A stretch of 64,000 nucleotides of DNA, taken from Variovorax davisae. GTDB taxonomy: Bacteria; Pseudomonadota; Gammaproteobacteria; Burkholderiales; Burkholderiaceae_C. The position numbers and the translations under genes were made by a program. Of this stretch, positions 17,420 to 26,398 are shown piece by piece (within the stretch, counting starts at the first letter, position 1; every line of letters starts with the position of its first letter). The notes below the pieces were generated by a model. The model saw only the letters and a list, made by a program, of their open reading frames with translations, was not told the origin of the DNA and did not search any database. The stretch spans positions 62,001 to 126,000 of the forward strand of contig NZ_JASZYS010000009.1 in NCBI RefSeq assembly GCF_030316845.1, in the 5' to 3' direction.

Positions 17420-18288
17420 GGGGCACTCCATTGGCTCGCGGCCGCGCTGGCATCCAGCAGTTCGACCGTGGAAGAGGAAACGGCGGCCGCGGCACGCTGG
17501 GCCCGCAGCTGGGCCAGCGCGTCGAGGCAATAGTGGGCGAACCACAGCGCCGAGAAGGCGAACACCAGGGTATAGATCCAGATCGCCAGCGGCGCCAGCA
17601 CGAAGAAGGCGGCCGCGAACAAGAGGCCGGAAGCCCAGACGATGCTGGGCGCCGCGCCGAGGTAGCCGCACAGCACGCCGATGCCCAGCAGCGGCAGGCG
17701 GTGGGCGCGCAGCAGCGTGTCGCGCTCTTCGGGGCTCGCGTGCTCCGCCAGCGCATCGAAGCTCATCACGCGGTAGGTCAGCCAGCCCCAGATCAGCGGC
17801 GGAAGGATCAGCACCAGCGGCGGAATCAGCCACAGCGGCATCGACACCACCAGCGCCAGCAGCGCCAGCACCGTCAGGCCGATCGAACGGGCCATGCTGC
17901 CGAAGAAGGAGGCGCCCTTCTTCTGCTCCAGGCTGGCGAAGCGCCGCTCGGCCACCAGCCGGGTGAGCGACGGCGCCATGATGCCGGCCACGACCAGCAG
18001 CGACACCACCACGATCAGCGGCGTGGCGGCGAAGACCACCACCAGCGGCGCCAGCGCGGCCGCGACGTCGCCCGAGAAGAAGCGGCCGATCCAGCCCCAG
18101 AAGCCGGCCAGCAGGGGCCAGGCGTCGAGCGCCGCGCGGGTCCAGGCCACGGCGGCGTCCCAGTAGAAATAGCCCAGCACCGCCGCCAGCGCGATCATCA
18201 GGCCGAGCGGCAGCAGCGACAGCACGATCACCCGCGGGTGCAGGCAGTAGGCGACCGCGCGCCAGAAGGAGTCGAGGAGAAGACGCAT
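17416..18288 (-). CDS. EI24 domain-containing membrane protein
   Basis: A 290-aa protein with about five to six hydrophobic segments and the EI24/CysZ-type pattern: an N-terminal MRLLLDSFWRAVAYCLHPRV, two long hydrophobic stretches near residues 20-65, PLWLIPPLVLILPPLIWGWLTYRVM in the middle and a hydrophobic hairpin near 220-250. CysZ proteins import sulfate, but many EI24 proteins lack a proven role. The stop overlaps the start of the molybdopterin-binding gene (ATGA), so the pair is coupled. I cannot tell whether it transports sulfate. Confidence 0.75.
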   Translation of the reverse strand: MRLLLDSFWRAVAYCLHPRVIVLSLLPLGLMIALAAVLGYFYWDAAVAWTRAALDAWPLLAGFWGWIGRFFSGDVAAALAPLVVVFAATPLIVVVSLLVVAGIMAPSLTRLVAERRFASLEQKKGASFFGSMARSIGLTVLALLALVVSMPLWLIPPLVLILPPLIWGWLTYRVMSFDALAEHASPEERDTLLRAHRLPLLGIGVLCGYLGAAPSIVWASGLLFAAAFFVLAPLAIWIYTLVFAFSALWFAHYCLDALAQLRAQRAAAAVSSSTVELLDASAAASQWSAP

Positions 18289-18327
18289 CGGGTGCCGAGG
18301 ATAACGCCAGCGGGTGACGCGGGCGCC

Positions 18328-19299
18328 TCAATCCCTGCCGACCAGGCGCCGCAGCCCGAGCCACTGCTGGGCCCAGAAGCCGCGCCCGTAGTCGCGCACC
18401 CCGCCGCGCGCATCGGGCTCGACCTGGTCGCGGATGCCGGTGGCGTCGTAGCGGTCTTCGAAATTGACGGTGCGAAAGAGCATGTCCCACCAGGGCAGCA
18501 GGACGCCGAAGTTGTGGCCGCCCAGCGTCTTGGGGCCCCGCGACTCGTGCCCGATGCCGATCGCGTGGTGCACGCGATGGAAGCGCGGGCTGATCCACAG
18601 GCGCTCGCCGATGGCACCGAAGCCGAGGCGCAGGTTGGCATGCTGCAGGCTCTCGCTGAGCTGCGTGAAGGCGACGATCGCGATGAACTGCCCCGGCGCG
18701 ACGCCGATCAGCTGCGCCACGAGGACGATGATCGCATCATGGATTAGGTCGTCGAGCAGGTGGTTGCGGTTGTCGCTCCACATCGTCATCTGGCGCTGCG
18801 AGTGGTGCAGCGAATGCAGCGCCCACCACCAGCGCAAGCGATGCTGGCCGCGGTGGATCAGGTACTCGACGAAGTCCAGCACGACCAGGTAGATCGCGAA
18901 CGCGATCCAGGGCACGTCGGTCACGCCAGGCCAGAGCTCGTCCAGGTGCATGGAGCCCCAGCCGGCCCCGCGCGCCATGCCCAGCAGGTCGTCGAACAGC
19001 GGCTGCACGGCGAAGAACATGGCCAGCCGGAACAGCCCGAGCCGGTGGATCAGCGTATAGAGGATGTCGGTGCGGATCGCGCGCCGGTCGACCACCGGCT
19101 CGGCCGGCCGCCAGCGCTGCAGCGGACCGATGACCGCGAGCAGCACCGCGATCTGGATCAGGCCGACCAGCAGCCAGCCGGTGGCGTCGAAGGCATCCTC
19201 GACCCAGCCGCCCAGGCCGACGGCATAGACCAGCGGCTGGACGGCGGCCTCGAACAGCCATTGCTGCAAGGACGAGAAAAGGTCGGTGAGCCAATCCAT
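18328..19299 (-). CDS. Sterol desaturase/fatty acid hydroxylase family protein
   Basis: The 323-aa membrane protein has several hydrophobic segments and the His clusters of the non-haem di-iron hydroxylase/desaturase superfamily: HRGQH, LHSLHHSQ, and FHRVHHAIG with a further H in the loop (HANLRLG). These ligands normally bind two irons for O2-dependent oxidation of lipid chains. The substrate cannot be predicted. The gene lies 38 bp from the EI24 gene and 31 bp from the deacetylase-like gene, all in one direction. Confidence 0.85.
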   Translation of the reverse strand: MDWLTDLFSSLQQWLFEAAVQPLVYAVGLGGWVEDAFDATGWLLVGLIQIAVLLAVIGPLQRWRPAEPVVDRRAIRTDILYTLIHRLGLFRLAMFFAVQPLFDDLLGMARGAGWGSMHLDELWPGVTDVPWIAFAIYLVVLDFVEYLIHRGQHRLRWWWALHSLHHSQRQMTMWSDNRNHLLDDLIHDAIIVLVAQLIGVAPGQFIAIVAFTQLSESLQHANLRLGFGAIGERLWISPRFHRVHHAIGIGHESRGPKTLGGHNFGVLLPWWDMLFRTVNFEDRYDATGIRDQVEPDARGGVRDYGRGFWAQQWLGLRRLVGRD

Positions 19300-19330
19300 C
19301 TGCGTGCGATCCGCGGGAACGACCGAAGGT

Positions 19331-20119
19331 TCAGGGATGGGCCGCGATCCAGGCGCGGTAGGCCGGATGCTGGCGCAGCGTCTCGAAGCAGAAGCCGCGG
19401 GCCTTGAGGCCGACGATCAGCGGCTCGAGGTCGGCCGGCGCCCATGGGTCCTTGCGCGACCAGATGCCCAGGTGCGCGAGCAGGATGTCACCGGGCTGGA
19501 TCTTGTCGAGCGCCTGGGCGAGCAGCAGTTCGTTGCTGTACTTCTCGCTCGGCAGCTCGTCGCCCAGGAAGCCGGCCGGCGCCCAGGCCACGTGCTCGAA
19601 GCCGCAGGCCTTGGCGGCCGCCAGCAGCTTGGGCGAGGTCTTGCCGCCCGGCGCGCGGAACAGCGGCAGCGGCTTCTTGCCGGTGATGAGCTGCAGCCGC
19701 TCGGAGGACTTGGCGACGTTGGCGCAATAGTCCGCGGCGCTCCAGGTGAACTCGCGGCCCGCGAAGGCGCCGGCACTGGGGCGGATGCGAAAGCGCGGCT
19801 CGACCCCCTTGATGTCGCCCCGCCAGTAGGCATGGTCGTAGGTGTGGGAAGCGAACTCGTGGCCCTCGGCCGCCCTTGCCTTCCACCAGGGCGCCCAGTG
19901 GTTGTCGAGGCTGTCGCCGTCGGTCTGGGTGCGCTCGGCAGCGGCGAAGAAGGTCACGCGGACGTCCTGCCGCTTGAGCACCTCGGCCACCAGCGGCGCG
20001 ATCCCCATGTGGCCGGTGTCGAAGGTCAGGTAGACCGGCTTGGCGCAGCCCTGGGCCAGCGCCTGCCCCGAGACGGCCGCCAGCAGCAATGCGCCGGCGG
20101 CGAGCCTAGGATTTGGCAT
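19331..20119 (-). CDS. Polysaccharide deacetylase family protein with altered metal motif
   Basis: A 262-aa secreted protein (signal peptide to about AQG, residue 24) of the NodB/CE4 fold. Motif 1 reads TFDTGH (Asp34, Thr35) where active CE4 enzymes have TFDDG, so the metal-binding second Asp is replaced. Motif 2 (SHTYDH, His92 and His96) and the arginine motif FRAPGGK are present. It may deacetylate a surface or cell-wall glycan in the periplasm, or may have lost hydrolase activity. The start overlaps the propeller gene by 14 bp, so the two are probably co-expressed. Confidence 0.78.
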   Translation of the reverse strand: MPNPRLAAGALLLAAVSGQALAQGCAKPVYLTFDTGHMGIAPLVAEVLKRQDVRVTFFAAAERTQTDGDSLDNHWAPWWKARAAEGHEFASHTYDHAYWRGDIKGVEPRFRIRPSAGAFAGREFTWSAADYCANVAKSSERLQLITGKKPLPLFRAPGGKTSPKLLAAAKACGFEHVAWAPAGFLGDELPSEKYSNELLLAQALDKIQPGDILLAHLGIWSRKDPWAPADLEPLIVGLKARGFCFETLRQHPAYRAWIAAHP

Positions 20120-21095
20120 GGTCGAGCGTCCACACGCCGTGCGGCGACCGGCCGACGTTGACCTGCCGCACCACCTTGCGGCTCGCCAGGTCGACCACGC
20201 TGAGCTTCTTGGCCCAGCGCGAGGTCACGTAGAGTGTCTTGCCGTCGGCCGAGACGTCCATGCAGTCGGGGCCGCCGGGCACCGGATAGGTGTCGGTCAC
20301 CTGCAGCGTCGCCAGGTCGATGCGGCTGATGGTGTTGGCCACCCGGTTGCTGACGAACACGCTGCGGCCGCCGTCGCCGGCGGCACGGAAGGCATGCGCG
20401 CCCTTGCCGGTCGGGATCTTGCCGACCAGCTTGGGCTGGGCGCCCGCGACGTCGAACACCTGCACGCCATCGCTGCCGGTGAGGCCCACCAGCAGCGTCT
20501 TGCCGTCGTGGATGCCGAAGATGTCGGCCGGCATCGGGCCGGTCGCGGTGCGCCAGCGGATGGTCTGCGTCGCCAGGTCGACCGCGACCAGTTCGTCGCT
20601 GTCCTGCATCGTGACATAGGCCGTGGTGCTCTTGCCGTCGATCCAGATGTGGCTGGGCGTCTTGCCGGTCGGGATGCGCTTGACCAGCTTGGGCTCCTTG
20701 CCGTCCCAGCGGTAGATGTCGACGTGGTTGAGGCGGTTGCCCGCGGTGACGAACCACTTCATGTCGGGCGAGAAGCGCAGGTGGTAGGGGTCGATGATCC
20801 CGTAGACCACGCGCTGCACCTCGGCCGTGCGCGGATCGAGGAAGGTCAGCGAGTCACCGGCCGAATTGGCGACGATCAGCGAATGCTCGTCCGGCGCCAG
20901 GTAGAGGTGGTGCGGCTCCTTGCCGGTCGGGATGCGCGTCTTCTCGGTCCAGCCGGTGGGCTCGATCACGCTGACGGTGGCGTCGAGGGAGTTGAGCACG
21001 AAGACCGGCGGGGGTTCGGCGGCCTGGGACGACACCGACGCGCAGACAAACAAAAAGGCCGCGAAACGGCCCGTCAGGGAGGAAGTGGAGCGCAA
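20106..21095 (-). CDS. YncE-like YVTN beta-propeller protein, periplasmic
   Basis: The 329-aa product has a signal peptide (cleavage after SSQAAEP, near residue 26) and about seven propeller blades, each with a repeated pattern such as PTGKEPHHLYLAPD, PTGKTPSHIWID, PTGKGAHAFRA and VGRSPHGVW. Blades carry D-G-K-T-L-Y-V-T type strands. Such proteins are periplasmic or surface propellers, often of unknown ligand. The gene overlaps the deacetylase-like gene by 14 bp, suggesting joint expression. Confidence 0.8.
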   Translation of the reverse strand: MRSTSSLTGRFAAFLFVCASVSSQAAEPPPVFVLNSLDATVSVIEPTGWTEKTRIPTGKEPHHLYLAPDEHSLIVANSAGDSLTFLDPRTAEVQRVVYGIIDPYHLRFSPDMKWFVTAGNRLNHVDIYRWDGKEPKLVKRIPTGKTPSHIWIDGKSTTAYVTMQDSDELVAVDLATQTIRWRTATGPMPADIFGIHDGKTLLVGLTGSDGVQVFDVAGAQPKLVGKIPTGKGAHAFRAAGDGGRSVFVSNRVANTISRIDLATLQVTDTYPVPGGPDCMDVSADGKTLYVTSRWAKKLSVVDLASRKVVRQVNVGRSPHGVWTLDHAKS

Positions 21096-21125
21096 GGGAG
21101 GAGTTCCGGAGGAAGACTGGCTATC

Positions 21126-21884
21126 TTAACGAGCCACGCCGACCATTGGCTGACCGCCGCGCGCGCTGCGCAGGCCTTCGACCTGATCTGCGTCAAGCCA
21201 GCGCCACTGGCCGGGCGCCAGGTCGGCCGGCAGCGCCAGCTGCCCGATGCGCGAGCGATGCAGCGCCTCGACCCGGTTGCCGACCGCCGCCAGCATGCGC
21301 TTGACCTGGTGGTACTTGCCTTCGGTCAGCGTCAGGCTCAGCTGCAGCGGGCCGGTGGCCTCGCAGGCCGCGGCCCGCACCGGCTTCGGGTCGTCGTCGA
21401 GCACCACGCCGGCCAGCAGGCGGTCGATCTGGCCCGGGTCGACCGGATGCTTGGTCGTGACCTCGTAGACCTTCGGCACATGGTGCTTCGGAGACCCCAT
21501 CCGGTGGATGAACTGGCCGTCGTCCGTCAGCAGCAGCAGGCCCGTGGTGTCCTGGTCGAGCCGGCCGATCGCCTGCACGCCCTGCACCGCGCCCTTGTTC
21601 GGCCGCAGCCGCAGCGGCGAAGGCAGCAGCGTGTAGATGCTCGGGTAGGTCGAGGGCTTCTGCGAGCACTCGGTGCCGGCCGGCTTGTGCAGCATCAGGT
21701 AGGCCTTCTCGTGGTAGGCCCAGGCGGTGCCCTGGACAGTGAAGCGCAGGCCGTCGGTCGCCACGTCCGCGCCCGGATCGGTGACCGCGGCGCCGTCGAT
21801 CGTGACGAAGCCCTGCTGGACCAGCCCGGCGCACACGCGCCGGGTGCCGAAGCCCTGGGTGTAGAGGATTTCTTCGATGTGCAT
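21126..21884 (-). CDS. RsuA-family 16S rRNA pseudouridine synthase
   Basis: A 252-aa protein with an N-terminal S4-like RNA-binding domain (LYTQGFGTRRVCAGLVQQGFVTIDG) and the RsuA catalytic motif AIGRLDQDTTGLLLLTDDG, whose Asp forms the covalent intermediate. KVYEVTT and the EGKYHQVKRMLAAVGN segment are also typical. RsuA modifies U516 of 16S rRNA, and this is the likely activity. The gene ends 30 bp before the propeller gene and starts directly after ggt on the same strand. Confidence 0.9.
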   Translation of the reverse strand: MHIEEILYTQGFGTRRVCAGLVQQGFVTIDGAAVTDPGADVATDGLRFTVQGTAWAYHEKAYLMLHKPAGTECSQKPSTYPSIYTLLPSPLRLRPNKGAVQGVQAIGRLDQDTTGLLLLTDDGQFIHRMGSPKHHVPKVYEVTTKHPVDPGQIDRLLAGVVLDDDPKPVRAAACEATGPLQLSLTLTEGKYHQVKRMLAAVGNRVEALHRSRIGQLALPADLAPGQWRWLDADQVEGLRSARGGQPMVGVAR

Positions 21885-23621
21885 TCAGTAGCCGAGCGCG
21901 AGGCCCGTGTTGCGGCGCGGATCGTTGGCGCCATAGAAGCGGTTGGCGCCCACCGGCCGCCCGCCCAGCGAGGGCGCGCCGACGAGGATCGCCGCCAGGT
22001 GGTTGGCGGGCTGGGCCTCGCCGAATTCGTGGCCCATGCCGACCAGGATCTTGCGGGTGTCCGGCGACAGCGCGAAAGGCTCGACGTTGGTCACGTCCGG
22101 CAGCCACTGCTGGTGGAAGCGCGGAGCGTCCACGGCCTCCTGCACGTCCATGCCGTAGTCGACCAGGTTCAGGATGCTGTGGAGCACCGTCGTGATGATG
22201 CGGCTGCCGCCCGGCGTGCCGACCACCAGCACCGGCCGGCCGTCGCGGGCGACGATGGTCGGGCTCATCGAGCTCAGGGGCCGCTTGCCCGGCGCGATCG
22301 CATTGGCTTCGCCCTGGACCAGCCCATACATGTTGGGCTCGCCCGCCTTCGAAGTGAAGTCGTCCATCTCGTTGTTGAGCAGGACGCCGGTGCCTGCCGC
22401 CATGACCTTGGCACCGAACCAGTCGTTCAGGGTGTAGGTCACCGACACGGCATTGCCCCACTGGTCGAGGATCGAATAGTGCGTGGTGTTGCTGCCTTCG
22501 TGCGGCGCGACCCCGGTACTCAAATCCTTGGACACGCCGGCGCGCGCCGGGTCGATGGTGCTGCGGATCTTGTCGGCATAGCGCTTGTCGATCAGCCGCT
22601 CGACCGGGTTCTTCACGAAGTCCGGGTCGCCCAGCTGGCTGTTGCGGTCGACATAGGCATGCCGCATGGCCTCGATCTGGTAGTGCACCCCCTGGGCCGA
22701 CCGGAAGCCCAGCGACTTGAGCGGGTAGCCCTCGAGGATGTTCAGCATCTCGCACAGCACCACGCCGCCCGAACTCGGCGGCGGTGCGGAGATCACGCGA
22801 TAGCCGCGGTAGCTGCACTCGATCGGAAGCAGTTCGCGCGCCTGGTACTGGTCGAGGTCGGCCTGCGTGATCAGGCCGCCGCCGGCCTGGCTCGATGCCA
22901 CGATCGCGCCGCCCACGGGCCCCTTGTAGAAGCCGTCAGCCCCGTGGCGGCTGATCGCCTTCAGGGTCTTCGCCAGGTCTTTCTGGACCAGCTTCTGGCC
23001 CACGGCGAAGGCTTCGCCCTTGTTCAGGAACACCGCCGCCGAGGCCGGATCGCTGCTGAAGTCGGCGGTGGCGGTGGCCAGCATGTCGATGTCGCCCTGC
23101 TGCAGCACGAAGCCGCGCTCGGCCAGCGCGATCGACGGCGCGATCAGGGCGCTGCGCTTCATGGTGCCGTACTGCTCGCGGGCCCGCTCGAGGCCGGCGA
23201 CCGTGCCGGGCACGCCGACCGCGAGGTGGCCCCGGGTGCTCAGGCCCTGGATCACGTTGCCGTCCTTGTCGAGGTACATGTGGGGCGTCGCGGCCAGCGG
23301 CGCCTTCTCGCGGAAATCCAGGAAGGTCTTGCGGCCGTCGGCCAGCTGCGCCGTCATGAAGCCGCCGCCGCCGAGATTGCCGGCCGCCGGATAGACCACC
23401 GCCAGCGCATAGCCCACCGCCACCGCGGCGTCGAACGCGTTGCCCCCGCGCTTGAGCACGTTGACGCCCACCTGCGTCGCCAGGGACTGCGCGCTCACGA
23501 CCATCCCGTTCTCGGCCGTGACCGGCGCCTGCGAGGCCGCATGCGCCAGCGCGCCGGCCCATGCAAAAGCGGCGGCCACGCCCAGGCGCAGCGCCTTCGT
23601 CCAGCAGTGGTTCTGTTGCAT
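21885..23621 (-). CDS. ggt: Gamma-glutamyltransferase
   Basis: A 578-aa precursor with signal peptide (cleavage near ALAHAA, residue 29). It has the Ntn-hydrolase layout: GGNAFDAAVAVGYALAVVYP, GNLGGGGFM, and the auto-cleavage site GSNTTHYS with catalytic Thr379, which becomes the N-terminus of the small subunit. PLSSMSPTIV and GTPGGSRIITTV follow. The enzyme cleaves periplasmic glutathione and transfers gamma-glutamyl groups. Its stop lies next to the start of the RsuA-like gene without a gap, and it is 24 bp from the methyltransferase gene. Confidence 0.95.
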   Translation of the reverse strand: MQQNHCWTKALRLGVAAAFAWAGALAHAASQAPVTAENGMVVSAQSLATQVGVNVLKRGGNAFDAAVAVGYALAVVYPAAGNLGGGGFMTAQLADGRKTFLDFREKAPLAATPHMYLDKDGNVIQGLSTRGHLAVGVPGTVAGLERAREQYGTMKRSALIAPSIALAERGFVLQQGDIDMLATATADFSSDPASAAVFLNKGEAFAVGQKLVQKDLAKTLKAISRHGADGFYKGPVGGAIVASSQAGGGLITQADLDQYQARELLPIECSYRGYRVISAPPPSSGGVVLCEMLNILEGYPLKSLGFRSAQGVHYQIEAMRHAYVDRNSQLGDPDFVKNPVERLIDKRYADKIRSTIDPARAGVSKDLSTGVAPHEGSNTTHYSILDQWGNAVSVTYTLNDWFGAKVMAAGTGVLLNNEMDDFTSKAGEPNMYGLVQGEANAIAPGKRPLSSMSPTIVARDGRPVLVVGTPGGSRIITTVLHSILNLVDYGMDVQEAVDAPRFHQQWLPDVTNVEPFALSPDTRKILVGMGHEFGEAQPANHLAAILVGAPSLGGRPVGANRFYGANDPRRNTGLALGY

Positions 23622-23645
23622 CGATCTGGTTCCTGGTGAATGGGT

Positions 23646-25241
23646 TCAGCCCGTGAGCAAGGCCTTGCGACGCAGGTCCCGCAGGGCGAACCCCACCTGC
23701 TGGCGGGCGAACTCGCGCAGCGCCTCGTCGCCGGCCAGTGGCTTGTCGTCCTTGCCGATGAGGCGCAGCCGTCCGGCCTGCGCCTCGGCCACCAGGTGGC
23801 CGGCCAGGTCTTCGTGGGCGTGCCGGCCGTCGAGCAGCGGCAGCAACAGCCGCTCGAGCGGCGACAGCGCGACCTGCTCGTGCCACTGGTTGCTGGCCGC
23901 GGCCGCCGGCCCGGCGCTCAGCGCGACCTCGCGCGCGTTGCGCAGCGCCGCCGGGGCCTGCGGAAAAGGCGACACATGGGCCGCCACCTGCGGTGCCGTG
24001 CGCCGGATGCGGACTGCGCCGAGGATCACCAGTTCCTCGAGCATCGCCAGCACCAGCGGATCGACCACCGCGCGCGCCTCGCCGATGCGGGCCGACACCT
24101 CCGCCGCCAGCGCGTCGACCTCGACGGTGGCCGGAAAGCGCTCGTCGAGCACCTGCGCGACGGCCCGGTGGATCGGCAGCCGCAGCGTGAGCTTCTGCTC
24201 GCGCAGGCCGGTGCACGACAGCTCGCCGCCGTCGAGCGCCAGCACGCCCCCGTCGTCGGCGGCGAAGCGGCCGGCGTAGGCGAGCGCGCGCAGGCGCTCG
24301 AATTCGAGCCGGTAGCGGATCTCGCCCGCGCGCTCGCGCCGGACCAGCAGGGTCTGGCGGGACGCCCGGTTGACCAGGAAGTCCAGCGTCTGCTCCATCA
24401 GGATCTGGCTCGCGCCGCACTGCCGCATCAGGGGCTCGCGCACCCGCTCGCTGTAGTTCTGGGCGAACATCGTGTGCGGCTCGGCGTCGGCCAGGTAGGC
24501 CAGGCCATGGGCATCGGCGCGCTCGACGAACTGCTTGAAGTAGCACGGCGCGTTCGAAGGCGCCAGCCATTCATGCAGCAGCTGGGCGTCGCTCGCGCCG
24601 CGCACCGCGGGCAGCGCTTCGTCGAGCGTCGCCCGCAGCACGCTGCCCGGACGCGCCGCCTGGGCGAGAAACTCGAGCATGCCGCGCGCGTAGGAGAGCT
24701 TTTCGTCGGGATCGTCGCGCGGGGCGCCGCGCAGGCGCATGGCGTCGCGCACGGTCTCGCGCGCCTTCCAGCCCGGATGGACGTTGTAGCTGACGCAGGC
24801 CACGCCGTCCGGCGCGAGGTTCTGCGCGCAGACCCGCAGGATCGCCTCCTGCATCGCCGGCTGCACCCGGCTGTAGAGGCCGTGGCAGATGATGTAGTCG
24901 AACTGGCCGAAGGAGGCGTCGATGTCCGCCAGGTCCATCGCCCGCAAGTCGATGTTCATGAGCCGCGCCCGCGCGATCACGCCGGCGCCTTCCTTCAGGC
25001 GGGCCGGCGACAGGTCGACGCCGACCGCGTGCGCCTGCGGATGCCGGGCGGCAAAGGGAATGAGATTGGCACCCGCACCGCAGCCCAGTTCGAGCACGCG
25101 GGCTCCGGCGGGCGGCGGCGAGCGGACGCCGAACAGGAAGGCCAGCGCCTCCAGCTGCTCCGGACACGACTGCGGGAAAGGAAGCGCGTCGTGCGAAAGC
25201 ACGTCGCTGTGGCTCGTCAATGTCGTCGTCGATGAATCCAT
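23646..25241 (-). CDS. Class I SAM methyltransferase with C-terminal regulatory domain
   Basis: The 531-aa protein begins with a Rossmann methyltransferase domain: motif I VLELGCGAGANLIPFA, HAVGVDLSPARL, and YIICHGLYSRV. A middle 'methyltransferase regulatory' domain follows, then a PqqD-like/winged C-terminal part. The start at 25241 was chosen because residues further upstream look non-coding. Similar proteins are common in Burkholderiales; the substrate is unknown. It precedes ggt in the same direction. An ssrA-terminator-like hairpin lies just upstream. Confidence 0.82.
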   Translation of the reverse strand: MDSSTTTLTSHSDVLSHDALPFPQSCPEQLEALAFLFGVRSPPPAGARVLELGCGAGANLIPFAARHPQAHAVGVDLSPARLKEGAGVIARARLMNIDLRAMDLADIDASFGQFDYIICHGLYSRVQPAMQEAILRVCAQNLAPDGVACVSYNVHPGWKARETVRDAMRLRGAPRDDPDEKLSYARGMLEFLAQAARPGSVLRATLDEALPAVRGASDAQLLHEWLAPSNAPCYFKQFVERADAHGLAYLADAEPHTMFAQNYSERVREPLMRQCGASQILMEQTLDFLVNRASRQTLLVRRERAGEIRYRLEFERLRALAYAGRFAADDGGVLALDGGELSCTGLREQKLTLRLPIHRAVAQVLDERFPATVEVDALAAEVSARIGEARAVVDPLVLAMLEELVILGAVRIRRTAPQVAAHVSPFPQAPAALRNAREVALSAGPAAAASNQWHEQVALSPLERLLLPLLDGRHAHEDLAGHLVAEAQAGRLRLIGKDDKPLAGDEALREFARQQVGFALRDLRRKALLTG

Positions 25242-25290
25242 GGGCCTCTTTGCACGGACCGGGTACCGTGGAGGGATTGGATCGCAGAGA

Positions 25291-25319
25291 CGCCGCCGAA
25301 GCAAAATGCATCGGCGGCG
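25291..25319 (-). terminator. Hairpin downstream of ssrA, probable terminator
   Basis: CGCCGCCGA (25291-25299) and TCGGCGGCG (25311-25319) form a 9-bp GC-rich stem 11 bp beyond the 3' end of tmRNA. No long T-run follows on the minus strand, so termination efficiency is uncertain. Confidence 0.55.
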
Positions 25320-25329
25320 CCTTCTTGAA

Positions 25330-25717
25330 TGGTGGAGCTGGGGGGATTTGAACCCCCGTCCGCAAGCCTTCTTCGCGCAGATCTACATGTTTAGCGGTCT
25401 GATTTGAGTCTCGCCACCGGTGTCGCGCAGTCGCACGCTACACCGGCCGCCAGCACCCTATTTTCTCGTCCCGACCCAAGGTACCCGGATCAGGACCAGC
25501 CCATGTAGATTATCTTTGCAGCCGGGAGGCGTCAGATTGCTCTAGCGCCCCCTTGCCCAGCCCATCGGCCTGCTGTTGCAAAGCTCACCGGCAATTAAGC
25601 GGCGAGTGCGAAACGTTCGTCGTTTGCAGTTAGTTTGTTTGAATCTGTTTTACGAGCGCATTCAGCTCGACATGCCCCGCTGCGATTCCGAACCCACGTC
25701 GAAACCAGTGCAGCCCC
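25330..25717 (-). ncRNA. ssrA: Transfer-messenger RNA (tmRNA)
   Basis: The 388-nt one-piece tmRNA is identified by both ends. The 5' end GGGGCTGCACTGGTTTCGAC pairs with the 3' CAGCTCCACCA, and a T-arm GGTTCAAATCC lies before the acceptor stem. The tag reading frame at 25595-25627 encodes ANDERFALAA and ends with TAA; it resumes at GCA. tmRNA with SmpB rescues stalled ribosomes and marks the product for ClpXP-type degradation. This tag is the form found in Comamonadaceae and Bordetella. The promoter lies within the end of gph. Confidence 0.97.
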
Positions 25718-25726
25718 AAGCGAGCT

Positions 25727-25753
25727 ATTTTAGGCCTGTTTCAGCAACATCAA
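25727..25753 (-). promoter_or_regulatory. ssrA promoter overlapping the gph stop codon
   Basis: On the minus strand TAAAAT (25732-25727) lies 9 bp before the mature 5' end of tmRNA and includes the gph stop codon TAA. TTGATG (25753-25748) is a -35 candidate with a 15-bp spacer; TCTTGA, 2 bp further upstream, would give 17 bp. The promoter therefore lies in the coding sequence of the preceding gene. Confidence 0.6.
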
Positions 25754-26398
25754 GAGCTCCATGGGCGAAGCGATGGCGGCATCGGCCTCCCAGCGCGCCA
25801 CTTCGGCCTGCTCGCCCATGTAGCCGTAGGTCGCGGCCACCGTGCGCATGCCGGCGGCGCGGCCAGCCAGGATGTCGCGCTCGTCGTCGCCGACATACAT
25901 GCAGCGCGCCGGCGCCACGCCGAGCCGGCGCGCCGCCTCGAACAGCGGCTCCGGGTGCGGCTTGGCATGCGGCGTGGTGTCGCCGCTGACGATGGCACGG
26001 GCGCTTTCGAACAGCGCCATCGCGCGCGTCAGCGGCACGGTGAAGCGCTCCGACTTGTTGGTGACCACCCCCCACTGCAGCCCGGCGGCCTTCAGGGCCT
26101 CGACCAGTTCGGCCACGCCCTCGAAGACCTGGGTATTGCGCAGCATCCGCGACTCGTACTTGACAAAGAACTCCTCGCGCAGCGCCGGAAACTCGGGCGC
26201 CTCCGGCGTGATGCCGAAGGCCACGCCCAGCATGCCCCGGGCGCCGGCGCCGGCCATCGGCCGATAGCGCGCCAGCGGCAGCGACGGCAGGCCGCGCTCG
26301 GTACGCATCTGGTCGGCCGCGGCGCCCAGGTCGGGGGCGCTGTCGATCAGGGTGCCGTCGAGGTCGAACAGGACGGCTTCGGTGCGCGCCGCCTTCAC
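25730..26398 (-). CDS. gph: HAD-family phosphoglycolate phosphatase
   Basis: A 222-aa HAD hydrolase with motif I VLFDLDGTLIDSAPDL, motif II VVTNK, the conserved Lys in TTPHAKPHPEPL and motif III YVGDDERDILAGRAAG. It removes phosphate from 2-phosphoglycolate formed in DNA repair or oxygenase side reactions. The start is the GTG at 26398, which overlaps the ubiG stop by 4 bp; longer frames add residues inside ubiG. The pairing ubiG-gph is common in beta- and gammaproteobacteria. Confidence 0.92.
   Translation of the reverse strand: MKAARTEAVLFDLDGTLIDSAPDLGAAADQMRTERGLPSLPLARYRPMAGAGARGMLGVAFGITPEAPEFPALREEFFVKYESRMLRNTQVFEGVAELVEALKAAGLQWGVVTNKSERFTVPLTRAMALFESARAIVSGDTTPHAKPHPEPLFEAARRLGVAPARCMYVGDDERDILAGRAAGMRTVAATYGYMGEQAEVARWEADAAIASPMELLMLLKQA

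Noticed and set aside
20040..23639. A 1199-codon plus-strand frame opposite the propeller, RsuA-like and ggt genes
   Set aside because: Same GC-driven shadow effect; the minus-strand genes have clear motifs.
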